Below are positions 7,903-16,080 of a DNA stretch of 47,323 nt, piece by piece; the stretch's first letter is position 1, and every line of letters begins with the position of its first letter. Made by a program: the position numbers and the translations under genes. The stretch comes from an uncultured bacterium. Lineage in GTDB: Bacteria; Cyanobacteriota; Vampirovibrionia; Gastranaerophilales; Gastranaerophilaceae. The stretch covers positions 1-47,323 of the forward strand of contig CANENE010000014.1 in NCBI GenBank assembly GCA_947428835.1, given 5' to 3'. Below the pieces are notes generated by a model. The model saw nothing but the letters and a program-made list of their open reading frames with translations. It was not told the origin of the DNA and searched no databases.

Positions 7903-8592
7903 TTATTTTTTCATATAGTATTCTTTTTTATCTTTTGGAACTCTTTCTAAAGAGTATCTTAAAGCAGTTCTTGGCATTTTTTTGTAGTTTTTATCCAAAA
8001 ATTCATAAAGAGATTCTATATCGATTTTGCCCATTTCTCTTAGCATCCAGCCGACTGCTTTATGTATTAAATCGTGTTTGTGGTCTGAAAATTTTTGCGC
8101 TAATTCAATCAAAAGCTTAAATTCTCCTGTTTTTATAATGCTCCATTGAGAAACAATTGCAATTCTATTGGACCAAAGGTGATTGGAATTTGCAAGGTTT
8201 TTAATTATTGAAGGGTCTTTGTTTATTAAATAATATTTTCCTATAATATGATGTGCCGTTAAATCAACTAAATCCCAGTTATTAATATTTTTGACATTTT
8301 TTAAGTAAAGGCCGATGATATCATCTTTTTTATCTGTTTTTTCAAATATCAAAACCATCATCAATAGGGCGCAAAGTCTTATTTCATGGTATTTATTATC
8401 AAGCATATCTTGAAGTTCATCAAATGAAATGGTTTTATAATATGTTTTTGCAATGTTTCTTGTAACGGGTACTTTTATTCCAAGAAATTTGTCGCCTTCA
8501 CCATATTCGCCTTTTGCAGTTTTAAAAAAACGAGACAGGTGCTTTGCTTGATTTTCATCTTTTAATTTTAACAGTTCTTCTTTTGCATTCAT
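7903..8592 (-). CDS. DNA alkylation repair protein, AlkD-like HEAT-repeat glycosylase
   Basis: 229 residues, close to the family norm. The pattern FLGIKVPVTRNIAK, HEIRLCALLMMVL, NINNWDLVDLTAHHIIG and HDLIHKAVGWMLREMGK is characteristic of the AlkD superfamily of HEAT-like repeat proteins. These excise positively charged alkylated bases (for example N3-methyladenine and N7-methylguanine). The WDLVD motif and the basic C-terminal helix are present. The gene converges with the HECRH gene (5 bp gap). It is probably monocistronic. Confidence 0.85.
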   Translation of the reverse strand: MNAKEELLKLKDENQAKHLSRFFKTAKGEYGEGDKFLGIKVPVTRNIAKTYYKTISFDELQDMLDNKYHEIRLCALLMMVLIFEKTDKKDDIIGLYLKNVKNINNWDLVDLTAHHIIGKYYLINKDPSIIKNLANSNHLWSNRIAIVSQWSIIKTGEFKLLIELAQKFSDHKHDLIHKAVGWMLREMGKIDIESLYEFLDKNYKKMPRTALRYSLERVPKDKKEYYMKK

Positions 8593-8693
8593 AGGAATAA
8601 TAATATCATAGATAGCAGTTTTTGTGTTATTACTGTTCTTTGTATGATGATTGTTTGGAATAATTCATATAGCCGTCACCTTTGAATTTGTTG

Positions 8694-9008
8694 TTAGTGT
8701 GCTAATTTTAGACCAACGGTGCCTAAAATAATTAATAGAATCGAGATAATCTTTAAAAAACTTACAGATTCATGGAAAAATATCATTCCAACGGTGCTAA
8801 CCAATAATATACCAAAAGCACACCAAATTGCATAAGCGATACTCATATCAACCGTTTTGAGGGTGAATGATAAAAACAAAAAACAAAGCACATAGCCTAT
8901 AATTGTTCCAATTGAAGGTAATAATACGGAAAACCCGTTTGACATTTTTAAAAGTATTGTGGATATTGTCTCAAAAATAATTGCAAGTATCAGATAAAGT
9001 CAACTCAT
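8694..9008 (-). pseudogene. SMR-family multidrug/EmrE-like transporter, interrupted by TGA at codon 3
   Basis: From the ATG at 9008, preceded by AAGGAG, the reading is M-S-TGA-LYLILAIIFETISTILLKMSNGF and so on, 104 codons in all, the normal SMR length. The TGA (9002-9000) sits where many SMR proteins have Trp (MSW...). Everything after it is intact: the essential TM1 glutamate (AIIFE), the YAIWCAFG motif and four helices ending GTVGLKLAH. An 83-residue ORF remains from the internal ATG at 8945, but it lacks the essential Glu and the first helix and has no ribosome site. The gene is a recent nonsense mutant, a read-through case or a sequencing error. TGA acts as a normal stop elsewhere in this window. 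Confidence 0.75.
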
Positions 9009-9323
9009 ATATAATCTCCTTTTTTATAAGAATAGCAGTTAGTTATTTAAATAAAAACACTAATGCGGTTGTTGTCAATTTGAAAATTCTGTGCGTAATG
9101 GAGATTATAAAAAAATTTATATTATAAAATTATTTTTTGTCTTGTTGTTTGGTATACAAAAATTTTTTAAACTTTAAATTTGCATATTTTTTAAAAATAA
9201 GCAAATCGGAACTTATACTTGTTGATGCAAGTTTCGTAAAACAGTTAGATTTTTATGTGTTTGCAAATGCATACAATTATTCGAGGCTGATTATTAACAA
9301 ATATAAATATTATTATCTTAATA

Positions 9324-9352
9324 TTGACAAATATATTTACATGACATATAAT
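9324..9352 (+). promoter_or_regulatory. Perfect sigma-70 consensus promoter of a candidate sRNA
   Basis: TTGACA (9324-9329), a 17-bp spacer and TATAAT (9347-9352) match consensus at all twelve positions. No protein gene follows on the plus strand before an intrinsic terminator at 9425-9457. Confidence 0.7.
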
Positions 9353-9358
9353 TTTTAT

Positions 9359-9458
9359 ACAAATTTGAATTAATTTTATAAGTTATTACTTTTTCATAAC
9401 TTCAAGCTATTCTTAATTCCAGACAGCCCGATAAGATATCTGTTTTATCGGGCTTTTC
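9359..9458 (+). ncRNA. Candidate small RNA of about 100 nt
   Basis: The start is predicted 7 nt after the consensus -10 and the end is set by the intrinsic terminator. The transcript would contain a first hairpin (AAGTTAT / ATAACTT, loop TACTTTTTC) near 9379-9401, a single-stranded middle (CAAGCTATTCTTAATTCCAGAC), and the terminator stem. It contains no plausible ORF. It does not resemble 6S, SRP, tmRNA or RNase P RNA in length or motifs. The 518-bp stretch 9009-9526 otherwise shows no supported gene. A trans-acting sRNA is the simplest reading. Confidence 0.55.
9425..9457 (+). terminator. Intrinsic terminator of the candidate sRNA
   Basis: AGCCCGATAA (9425-9434) and TTATCGGGCT (9445-9454) form a 10-bp stem with a 10-nt loop, followed by TTTTC. 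On the minus strand it could also end transcription coming from the gene at 9880-9527, but the T-run is better on the plus strand. Confidence 0.8.
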
Positions 9459-9526
9459 CATAAATCAAAACTAAATGGTTAAACAATTTTATCAATATTC
9501 TCAGTTGTAATATTTGCACTTCTACA

Positions 9527-9880
9527 TTAATCTATAATCTTGAGTTCAGCTTTATTAAAGAAATCGCTTATAGTCTCTCCCATTGTTTCTTCTTGATATG
9601 GCTCAATAATAGCTGTTATTTCTCTTGTTTCTTCGCCTTTTTTTATTTTGGCAGAAATATTGCCGTGCCCATCGATACAGCCATACTCAACTTTAACAAT
9701 TACATTATTTTTGCATTTATTTGCAAGACTATCCAACATTCGCATATTTACATCAAAGGCAGCCTCTGTCCGAGGGTTGCTGTCGGAAAGATACTTAATG
9801 CTTTGTTGAGTCTTTTCGTCTTTTGAATAACTTGCGCCTTTAAACGGCAGCATTGCAGCAGAAATTTTGCTAATTTGCAT
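9527..9880 (-). CDS. Small lineage-specific protein with MQISKIS...PFKG N-terminus
   Basis: 117 residues, not recognised. The N-terminus MQISKISAAMLPFKGASYSKDE is short and polar and ends in an F-K-G motif, like the NFGG at the start of the protein at 26879. The rest looks like a small alpha/beta domain (VIVKVEYGCIDGHGNISAKIKKGEETREITAIIEPY, an antiparallel sheet by pattern). There is no signal peptide or membrane segment. The gene is isolated and converges with the candidate sRNA. No function can be assigned. Confidence 0.6.
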   Translation of the reverse strand: MQISKISAAMLPFKGASYSKDEKTQQSIKYLSDSNPRTEAAFDVNMRMLDSLANKCKNNVIVKVEYGCIDGHGNISAKIKKGEETREITAIIEPYQEETMGETISDFFNKAELKIID

Positions 9881-9958
9881 TTTTATTCTTCTTGTTCACC
9901 TAACAACATTTATAACGTATGAGCAAAATAATATTTGCTTACAAATTTAAAAACAAAA

Positions 9959-10663
9959 TTAATCAGTATGTGTTAAATCTTTTACAACCTCGCTTGCAAT
10001 AGTAAGTCCAAAAGTAGCAGGGACAAAAATAGCTGATGCTATGATTCCATCTGTATCGTCTTTTGTTTTAATGGGTTTTTCTTTAGAAAAAACAACCTTT
10101 AAATCCTTTATTCCTCTTTTTTTAAGTTCATTTCGCAAAACTTTTGCAAGAGGACAATAAGATGTTTTATAAATATCGGATATTTCAACCTTATCAGGTT
10201 CCATTTTAAACCCTGCTCCCATGGAAGATATAATTGGCACATTTTCCTCTTTTGCTTTTACAATGAGTTCAATTTTTGATTTTAAACTATCTATAGCATC
10301 AACTACATAATCATATCGATGAAAATCAAATTCACCTTTGTTTTCTTCGCTAAAAAAAGTTTTAAAAATCCCGATTTTGACATTTTCGTTTATTTTAAGA
10401 GCGCGAGATTTAAGCAAATCTACCTTATATTGCCCGATTGTATTTTTATTTGCGATTATTTGACGGTTGATATTTGTGGGATTAACTGTGTCAAAATCAA
10501 CTATATCAATATTTTGAATCCCTGTTCTTATAAGCGATTCAAAAACATAACCGCCGACACCTCCAAGACCAAAGATTATAACTTTTGAATTTTGAAGCTT
10601 TTCAAAAGTGCTGTCATCAAACATCAAGCGGGTCCTATAAAAAATATCTTCATGTATCGCCAT
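9959..10663 (-). CDS. tcdA: tRNA threonylcarbamoyladenosine dehydratase (ThiF/E1-like)
   Basis: 234 residues, the normal length. The nucleotide-binding loop GLGGVGG is at residues 32-38 in a ThiF/MoeB/E1-like Rossmann fold. The following DFDTVNPTNINRQIIA is the family signature, with the adenylation Asp and Arg-Gln. The C-terminal part has SMGAGFKMEPDKVEISDIYKTSYCPLAKVLR, diagnostic for TcdA/CsdL. The enzyme cyclises t6A37 in ANN-decoding tRNAs to ct6A using ATP. Its start codon is 2 bp after the acyltransferase stop, so it is the last gene of a minus-strand operon. Confidence 0.9.
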   Translation of the reverse strand: MAIHEDIFYRTRLMFDDSTFEKLQNSKVIIFGLGGVGGYVFESLIRTGIQNIDIVDFDTVNPTNINRQIIANKNTIGQYKVDLLKSRALKINENVKIGIFKTFFSEENKGEFDFHRYDYVVDAIDSLKSKIELIVKAKEENVPIISSMGAGFKMEPDKVEISDIYKTSYCPLAKVLRNELKKRGIKDLKVVFSKEKPIKTKDDTDGIIASAIFVPATFGLTIASEVVKDLTHTD

Positions 10664-10665
10664 AC

Positions 10666-11766
10666 TTAAATGCCTAAAAACATTCTTGTATTTGTATCTT
10701 TATTGAAAAACAAAATAAGCCTCTTAAATACAAATAGAGAAATTAAAGATAAAGCAGTTACTGCAATAAATCTTATAAGTACAACGCCAAAAGTTATAAA
10801 AAGACTATCATATATAGGCACTTCTTTTATTTCAAAAATTTGATCATAAATAAAAAACCAATACCAATGAACGAAAAAGAGCCCGAAACTATATTTTGCA
10901 ATAAAATCCAAGGTTTTGTTTGTTTTTTTGTGGTTCAAAATAAATTCATCATAATGCTCAAGATAGGATAATAAAAGCATTGTTAAAAATATTTTTGAAA
11001 TTGTATAGTTTGAATAATTGTATCTGTATTGTATATATACATCTAAAATAGAAGTTACTATCATCAAAAACCAAAGCAAAAATCTTTTATTGTAAAATTT
11101 CTTGATTATGTTTTTATTTTTAGAACAATACATTCCAAAAACATAAAGTGACATAAAATGTACAAAATTCATCAAAATATATTTAACATAAATAAAATAC
11201 TTCGTCAGATAATCAAGTCCAATGGTGCTTTCATACTCTGCAACTCCTCTTGGTATAAATATTGTAATTAAAAATAAAAGAGGTAAAAGCTTATATAAGA
11301 TACCTTTCTTTTCAAGTTTAAGCAATGCCCAAGAAAAAATAAAGAATATCACAATCATTGGAATAAACCAAGTTGGAATATTATGGACTCTTCCAATGGT
11401 CAAATGCAGGGGAATTTGGATATATGGATTTAATCCTACAAAAGAATTTTTATAGGCAAAAGGACAGTACAAACAGAAAAACAACCCCGGAATTGAAGTT
11501 ATAAGATATGGCATAATAACATTTGTCCATTTTTTGCCTAAATATGATTTATATTCGAATTTGTATGATAAATGTTGAAACAAAAAACCCGAAATAAATA
11601 TAAATAAAGCTGTTCCTCCGCATACTGTTTCGCAATTTATAAAATGGAGCAAACTGTTGCTATCGCCAAATTGCATAGTGTGGCCCATAATAATTAATAA
11701 AATTGCAAGACCTCTAAAAACATTTATATAATTTAAAAAACTTTTCTTTTTGATTGTTTGTTCCAT
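10666..11766 (-). CDS. Integral-membrane acyltransferase (acyltransferase-3 / OafA-like)
   Basis: 366 residues with about ten hydrophobic helices. The N-terminus NYINVFRGLAILLIIMGHTMQFG carries the R...H pattern of the Acyl_transf_3 family, in which the His in the first helix is needed for acyl transfer. LFFVHWYWFFIYD near the C-terminus is also typical. These enzymes move acetyl or other acyl groups onto surface or exported carbohydrates. It sits 12 bp after the exported GH13 gene, so a cell-envelope glycan substrate is plausible but unproven. Confidence 0.8.
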   Translation of the reverse strand: MEQTIKKKSFLNYINVFRGLAILLIIMGHTMQFGDSNSLLHFINCETVCGGTALFIFISGFLFQHLSYKFEYKSYLGKKWTNVIMPYLITSIPGLFFCLYCPFAYKNSFVGLNPYIQIPLHLTIGRVHNIPTWFIPMIVIFFIFSWALLKLEKKGILYKLLPLLFLITIFIPRGVAEYESTIGLDYLTKYFIYVKYILMNFVHFMSLYVFGMYCSKNKNIIKKFYNKRFLLWFLMIVTSILDVYIQYRYNYSNYTISKIFLTMLLLSYLEHYDEFILNHKKTNKTLDFIAKYSFGLFFVHWYWFFIYDQIFEIKEVPIYDSLFITFGVVLIRFIAVTALSLISLFVFKRLILFFNKDTNTRMFLGI

Positions 11767-11778
11767 AAATAAGCCTTT

Positions 11779-13818
11779 CTACAACTCAAGCCAAAGCACC
11801 TGATAAGGTGCAAGCCTTAAGTGCATTGTTCTATTTTGCATAGAAATATTAACTTTAATATTATCGTTATTAATTAAATTTTTAAGACTTGTTATCTGCC
11901 CCTTATTTTTAAGTACAATGTCTGCAGGCAGCGTAACTTCCGCTATAAGTTTTTCTTTAGATAAATTATTAATCACAAGTATCGTTTTATCTTTGGTTTT
12001 TCTAATATAGGCAAAGTTGCTTTTTGATTTTGTTTTTAAAATTTCAAAACTGCCCCTTGTTAAAGGCAAAAGCTGCTTTCGAAGGCCGATTAGATGTTTT
12101 ACTCTTTTATATATTTTTGAATTAAATTCATAATAGCCTTTTGTTGAACCATAGAAAAGCTTCATTGGGACATTTCCTCTGTGGATGTCTCTTGAATCAA
12201 AACAAGATAAAAGATTTGGAAAAGCTTTTTTAGAAGCTGTATTTTGCTCACGTATTTTTTCGGATTTTTTGGCATTTTCAAAGTTATTTCTAACTCCAAC
12301 TTCATCTCCATAATAAATAATCGGAATACCCGGAAGCGAGAACAAAACAGAAAATGCTTCTTCGATTCTATCAGGATTATTATCCAAAAAATTTGCCATT
12401 CTGCCGCTTACGCCAAAGCCTTTTCTAAAACTTGCACCTTTTTCTACAAGGTTGTCAAAGACAATTTCTCTAACTTCGGGGCTTACCATTTCAAGAGTAA
12501 GCTCATCGTGTACTCTTAAAAACATCCCCCAAGAAGCGCTGTTTGGGATTTCGGGAGTTTTTTTATAAGCATCCGTGAAATATTTTTTATCTTCCGTTAT
12601 AAATGTTGCCCAAAGAGCCGGCATATAAGGAAAATGATAGGCAATTTGAGCTTGTGATGTTCTTTTAACTTCTTTTGCTTCTTCATCAATTTTAAGTTCA
12701 ACCGTTCTTTCTTTTCCAAAATAGGGAAGTATTTGAGGTGGCGGCTCACAAGCTTCCACCTGAATTACGGTTGAAGGTGCGGTAAGTTGAATATAATTAC
12801 TTAAAAGTGTAAGTATGCTGTGGGTTTTAGGCTGATTTTCGGCATTTGTTCCTTTGTCTTTAGAAAGATAAGGAATTGCATCCATTCTAAAAATATCAAT
12901 TCCAAGATTGGTCCAGTTTGTAATTGTATCGAGAACATAATATAAAACATCAGGATTTTGCCAATTTATATCAAGCTGAAAAGGATAAAAAGTATGATAC
13001 AGGTAATAGTCTTCACCTTTGACGTTGACTTTCAGCCAGTTGTTTTCCGTATTATCCGGAAAAATCAGCCTTCTTTTTGAAATAGAACCGTCATCTTCCA
13101 AGTATTCAATAACAGTACCAAGTTTTGGGTCAACGTATTTTTTATACTCAGGCATTTCTTTTCTGTAGACAAAGTATTCCAATGCTTCAATGTCACCTTT
13201 TTCAAGTCTTTTAAACCACTCATGTTCTATTGAAAAATGATTTAATACTAAATCTGCCTTTATTTTAAAACCTCTTTTTTTGGCTTCCTTGATGAAATCT
13301 TTAAATTCTGCCATACCTCCCAAATCAGCCCTTACGCTTTTTGGATTTTTAACGTCAAAGCCCGCATCTTTCATTGGGCTATCTGCAAAAGGAAGCATAT
13401 ATAAAGTAGTTACACCCAAATCTTCAAGATAATCAAACATCATTTTTGTATCTTTGAATGTGTTTTTACCATCTTCTTTAACAACGCCAAATTGATCAAC
13501 ATAGAACATGTAGATTATTTCATCTTTATACCAATCATCTTTTCGCGTTTTATCTTCTTTAATAAGCTCTTTCGGGCGTGATTTAACAGCTTTTTGGACA
13601 TGCGAAATATAGTTTTCATATATTGTATCAGCGTCTTCTTTACCGTAAATTTGAGCTATTGCATCTTTTATTTCTTTATTTATTTTAGGTGAAATTTCAA
13701 AAGCTAAAACTTCTAGTTCTGCTTGGTTTTCTTGAGTTAATTCCTGTGCAAACGTATGGTTTGCAAGTATAAACACAGATAATACAAACACCAATAGAAT
13801 TTTATATAAACTTTTCAT
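11779..13818 (-). CDS. Exported GH13 alpha-amylase-family enzyme, trehalose-synthase-like
   Basis: 679 residues from the ATG at 13818. A TTG two codons earlier is open but lies before the predicted transcription start. Residues 1-25 are a signal peptide (MKSLYKILLVFVLSVFILANHTFA) ending in an AxA-like site. The GH13 barrel follows: LVLNHFSIEHEWF, nucleophile D313 in GIDIFRMDAIP, acid/base E355 in VIQVEACEP and D438 in LRVHDELTLEM. The last motif and the VDQF/PFADSPMKDAGFDV segments are most like TreS/amylosucrase-type transglycosylases. A beta-sandwich C-terminal domain ends the chain. TreS is normally cytoplasmic, so an exported form is unusual; activity could be hydrolysis or transglycosylation of alpha-glucans or maltose. 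It is followed by the acyltransferase and tcdA. Confidence 0.85.
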   Translation of the reverse strand: MKSLYKILLVFVLSVFILANHTFAQELTQENQAELEVLAFEISPKINKEIKDAIAQIYGKEDADTIYENYISHVQKAVKSRPKELIKEDKTRKDDWYKDEIIYMFYVDQFGVVKEDGKNTFKDTKMMFDYLEDLGVTTLYMLPFADSPMKDAGFDVKNPKSVRADLGGMAEFKDFIKEAKKRGFKIKADLVLNHFSIEHEWFKRLEKGDIEALEYFVYRKEMPEYKKYVDPKLGTVIEYLEDDGSISKRRLIFPDNTENNWLKVNVKGEDYYLYHTFYPFQLDINWQNPDVLYYVLDTITNWTNLGIDIFRMDAIPYLSKDKGTNAENQPKTHSILTLLSNYIQLTAPSTVIQVEACEPPPQILPYFGKERTVELKIDEEAKEVKRTSQAQIAYHFPYMPALWATFITEDKKYFTDAYKKTPEIPNSASWGMFLRVHDELTLEMVSPEVREIVFDNLVEKGASFRKGFGVSGRMANFLDNNPDRIEEAFSVLFSLPGIPIIYYGDEVGVRNNFENAKKSEKIREQNTASKKAFPNLLSCFDSRDIHRGNVPMKLFYGSTKGYYEFNSKIYKRVKHLIGLRKQLLPLTRGSFEILKTKSKSNFAYIRKTKDKTILVINNLSKEKLIAEVTLPADIVLKNKGQITSLKNLINNDNIKVNISMQNRTMHLRLAPYQVLWLEL

Positions 13819-13825
13819 ATCCAAA

Positions 13826-13853
13826 ATTATACATAAAACACAATATATGGCAA
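13826..13853 (-). promoter_or_regulatory. Promoter of the GH13 gene, implying a leaderless mRNA
   Basis: On the minus strand TTGCCA (13853-13848), a 16-bp spacer and TATAAT (13831-13826) match 11 of 12 consensus bases. Seven nt after the -10 is about 13819, at the ATG codon 13818. No Shine-Dalgarno precedes that ATG. Confidence 0.5.
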
Positions 13854-13869
13854 GCTTATAGCAGAATCT

Positions 13870-14439
13870 TTATTTCAGCCTTTTAAGAGCAAAGAAAATT
13901 CCACACACGGTAGCAGAAGCTATTGATAGTTCTTTGTAATCAGAGTTTTTTATAAATTCTAAAATATCTTTGGCAGGAACCAAAAATCTTTCAACTATAA
14001 TCCCGCCATCTGTTACAGGCTGCTTGATAATATTATAATCATCCGCAATTGCAGTAATAAAAGTTAAAGTTTCGGAGCTCAACCCCGATGATGCCGATGA
14101 ATTTGTTAATTCAACAAACATTTTGTCGGCTATAAGACCTGCTTCTTCAAGAAGTTCTTTTTTAGCACACTGCATCAAAGATTCATTGCAATCCTCATCC
14201 GCTATAAGTCCTGCAGGAGATTCAAGACAATATTTTGCTTTGTTTTCTGCATATAAGGGAGGCCTTGAAGTTTTTAAGAAAAGGAAATTGTATTCTCCAT
14301 CTTTTTTAACAAGCGTTGTTATAACAACAGCACTATCGAGATTTGGCTTATCGTTTGTTCTTTTTACATAATACCAATCGGAATCTGATGGTGACTTTGC
14401 TTTTTTAAATTCCAAAAATTTTGTTTTATTTATTATCAT
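13870..14439 (-). CDS. NUDIX hydrolase, ADP-ribose-pyrophosphatase type
   Basis: 189 residues. ESPAGLIADEDCNESLMQCAKKELLEEAGL contains the Nudix helix, with Lys replacing the usual Arg of REUxEExGU. It is preceded by the E-x-PAG-x-I signature of ADP-ribose and nucleoside-diphosphate-sugar pyrophosphatases. The spacing between the Gly and the first Nudix Glu is three residues longer than the strict consensus, as is common in this subgroup. The gene overlaps the end of thiE by 14 bp and is translationally coupled to it. Confidence 0.8.
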   Translation of the reverse strand: MIINKTKFLEFKKAKSPSDSDWYYVKRTNDKPNLDSAVVITTLVKKDGEYNFLFLKTSRPPLYAENKAKYCLESPAGLIADEDCNESLMQCAKKELLEEAGLIADKMFVELTNSSASSGLSSETLTFITAIADDYNIIKQPVTDGGIIVERFLVPAKDILEFIKNSDYKELSIASATVCGIFFALKRLK

Positions 14440-15427
14440 TTTCTAATGCCTTTTTGAATAAATTAACGCTTTTTTCGATATCATCGGATTTCATCAAAGC
14501 ACGAATTACGGCAATTCTATCTGCACCTGCATTTTTTACATGAGATACATTTTCTGTATCTATACTTCCGATTGCAAAAAACGGAATATTAATATTTTCT
14601 TTTACCCATTTAACATATTCAAGACCAACAGGGTTTTTGTTTGGTTTTGTCGGAGTCTTAAAGACGGGGCCTGCACCAATGTAGTCTGCACCATTATTTT
14701 GGGCATTTATCGCATCATCGGGTTTATGGGTTGAAATACCGATTATCATATCATCACCAAGAAGTTTTCTTGCATCTTCTATATTTATGTCGTCTTGGCC
14801 TAAATGAACACCATCTGCTTCAATTATTTTTGCAATATCAATTCTATCATTCACTATCAAAAGCGCATCATACATAGAACAAAGCTGCCTTAGCTTTTTG
14901 CCTGTTGAAATCATTTGTGAGGCAGACATATTTTTTTCTCTGTATTGAATAAGTTTAACGCCGCTTTTTAAACACTTTGCAACAGTATCAAGAAATTCCT
15001 GTTCATCAATTCCATCGGAATTTGTAATTAAATATATGTTTTTATCTTTCAAAAGAAGGTTTTTGATATTTGTTTTTTCCATAATTTTCTTTTCTATCGT
15101 ATAAAGCTCGTATCTAAAGCAATCATTTAAATTTCCATATTCGCTCAATACCCTTAAGGCTTGCTCAACTCTTTTAATATTGGCTCTCAAGGGGTTATTT
15201 ATTTTTTCTTTAGATATATTTTTAATATCAATTCCAACATCATTTATGGTATCTCTAGATGCTACAAGGTTTTTATAGTTTTTTTCAAAATGAAGGAAAA
15301 TTTCATGGCGGATATTTTTAAGCTTATTTGTAAGCACCTTATCATCCATTATAAATCTTGTGTATTCTTCAATGCATCTCAATCCTTCAAGGCATCTGTT
15401 TAAATTAGCATCTATAATCCTAAGCAT
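14426..15427 (-). CDS. thiE: Thiamine-phosphate synthase with cyanobacterial-type N-terminal extension
   Basis: 333 residues. The C-terminal ~200 form the TMP-synthase barrel: YREKNMSASQMI, LIVNDRIDIAKIIEADGVHLGQDD, IIGISTHKPDDAINAQNNGADYIGAGPVFKTPTKPN, FAIGSI. It couples HMP-diphosphate with the thiazole phosphate. The N-terminal ~130 residues (RIIDANLNRCLEGLRCIEEYTRF...LASRDTINDVGIDI...NPLRANIKRVEQALRVLSEYG) match the extra helical domain found in cyanobacterial ThiE proteins; its role is unclear. No strong ribosome site is visible. It is divergent from the ECF sigma gene. Confidence 0.9.
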   Translation of the reverse strand: MLRIIDANLNRCLEGLRCIEEYTRFIMDDKVLTNKLKNIRHEIFLHFEKNYKNLVASRDTINDVGIDIKNISKEKINNPLRANIKRVEQALRVLSEYGNLNDCFRYELYTIEKKIMEKTNIKNLLLKDKNIYLITNSDGIDEQEFLDTVAKCLKSGVKLIQYREKNMSASQMISTGKKLRQLCSMYDALLIVNDRIDIAKIIEADGVHLGQDDINIEDARKLLGDDMIIGISTHKPDDAINAQNNGADYIGAGPVFKTPTKPNKNPVGLEYVKWVKENINIPFFAIGSIDTENVSHVKNAGADRIAVIRALMKSDDIEKSVNLFKKALENDNK

Positions 15428-15499
15428 TAATTAAATTACCAAAGTTACTATACATATTAGATTATAGTAAAAGATTAAAAAATTTAATAGTCTTAATTT

Positions 15500-16066
15500 A
15501 TGGATGAAGACAAAATAAATACCATAATACAAGCTCAAAGAGGCGAGCAGCAAGCGTTGACCAAGCTTATTAAGCAGGAGCAGAATAACATCTATGCAAC
15601 CCTTTTTTATCTTAAAAAAGATGAAAATGAAATATCTGATATTATGCAAGATATTTTAATTAAGCTTACAAGAAAAATAGGACAATTAAAAAACCCGAAC
15701 TACTTTAAAACCTGGCTAAATCAAATTATTGTCAATTCTTATTATGACTATTTAAGAAAAACAAAAAACACTCCAAAACCTATTGAAATTTCTTCAAAAG
15801 ATGAAAATAACGAAACCGATATAGCAGATAACAGCACAAATCCGCAGGAAGAGCTTTTAAAAGATGAGCTTGATTTTGTAATCAAAAATTCTATTTCAAA
15901 ATTACCCATACATTATAAAATTCCAATTACTTTAAGAGAAATTCAGGGGTTAAGCTATGGGGAAATTTCAAATATAACAAAAGCATCTGTTGGAACTGTA
16001 AAATCAAGAATTGCAAGGGCAAGAGCAATGATTAAAGATAGAATTAATAAATACTCAAAAGAATAG
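15500..16066 (+). CDS. ECF-type RNA polymerase sigma factor
   Basis: 188 residues. Region 2 is at about 10-90 (DEISDIMQDILIKLTRKIGQLKNPNYFKTWLNQIIVNSYYDYLRK). Region 4 is at about 130-185 (ISKLPIHYKIPITLREIQGLSYGEISNITKASVGTVKSRIARARAMIK). The linker is acidic. This is the group 4 (extracytoplasmic function) architecture with no N-terminal region 1. A small ORF follows after 14 bp, the usual place of an anti-sigma factor. The target regulon is unknown. Confidence 0.9.
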   Translation: MDEDKINTIIQAQRGEQQALTKLIKQEQNNIYATLFYLKKDENEISDIMQDILIKLTRKIGQLKNPNYFKTWLNQIIVNSYYDYLRKTKNTPKPIEISSKDENNETDIADNSTNPQEELLKDELDFVIKNSISKLPIHYKIPITLREIQGLSYGEISNITKASVGTVKSRIARARAMIKDRINKYSKE

Positions 16067-16080
16067 AAAAGGAAACCGTT

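Noticed and set aside
9000-9002. Genome-wide reassignment of TGA to tryptophan
   Set aside because: Genuine genes end in TGA at sensible places (kinase at 28162, RqcH at 42595), all other genes read through with TGG for Trp, and only one in-frame TGA was found.
9137-9373. 78-residue ORF in the gap upstream of the sRNA promoter
   Set aside because: TTG start without ribosome site, Tyr/Lys/Asn-rich composition expected of AT-rich noncoding DNA, and it contains the consensus promoter.
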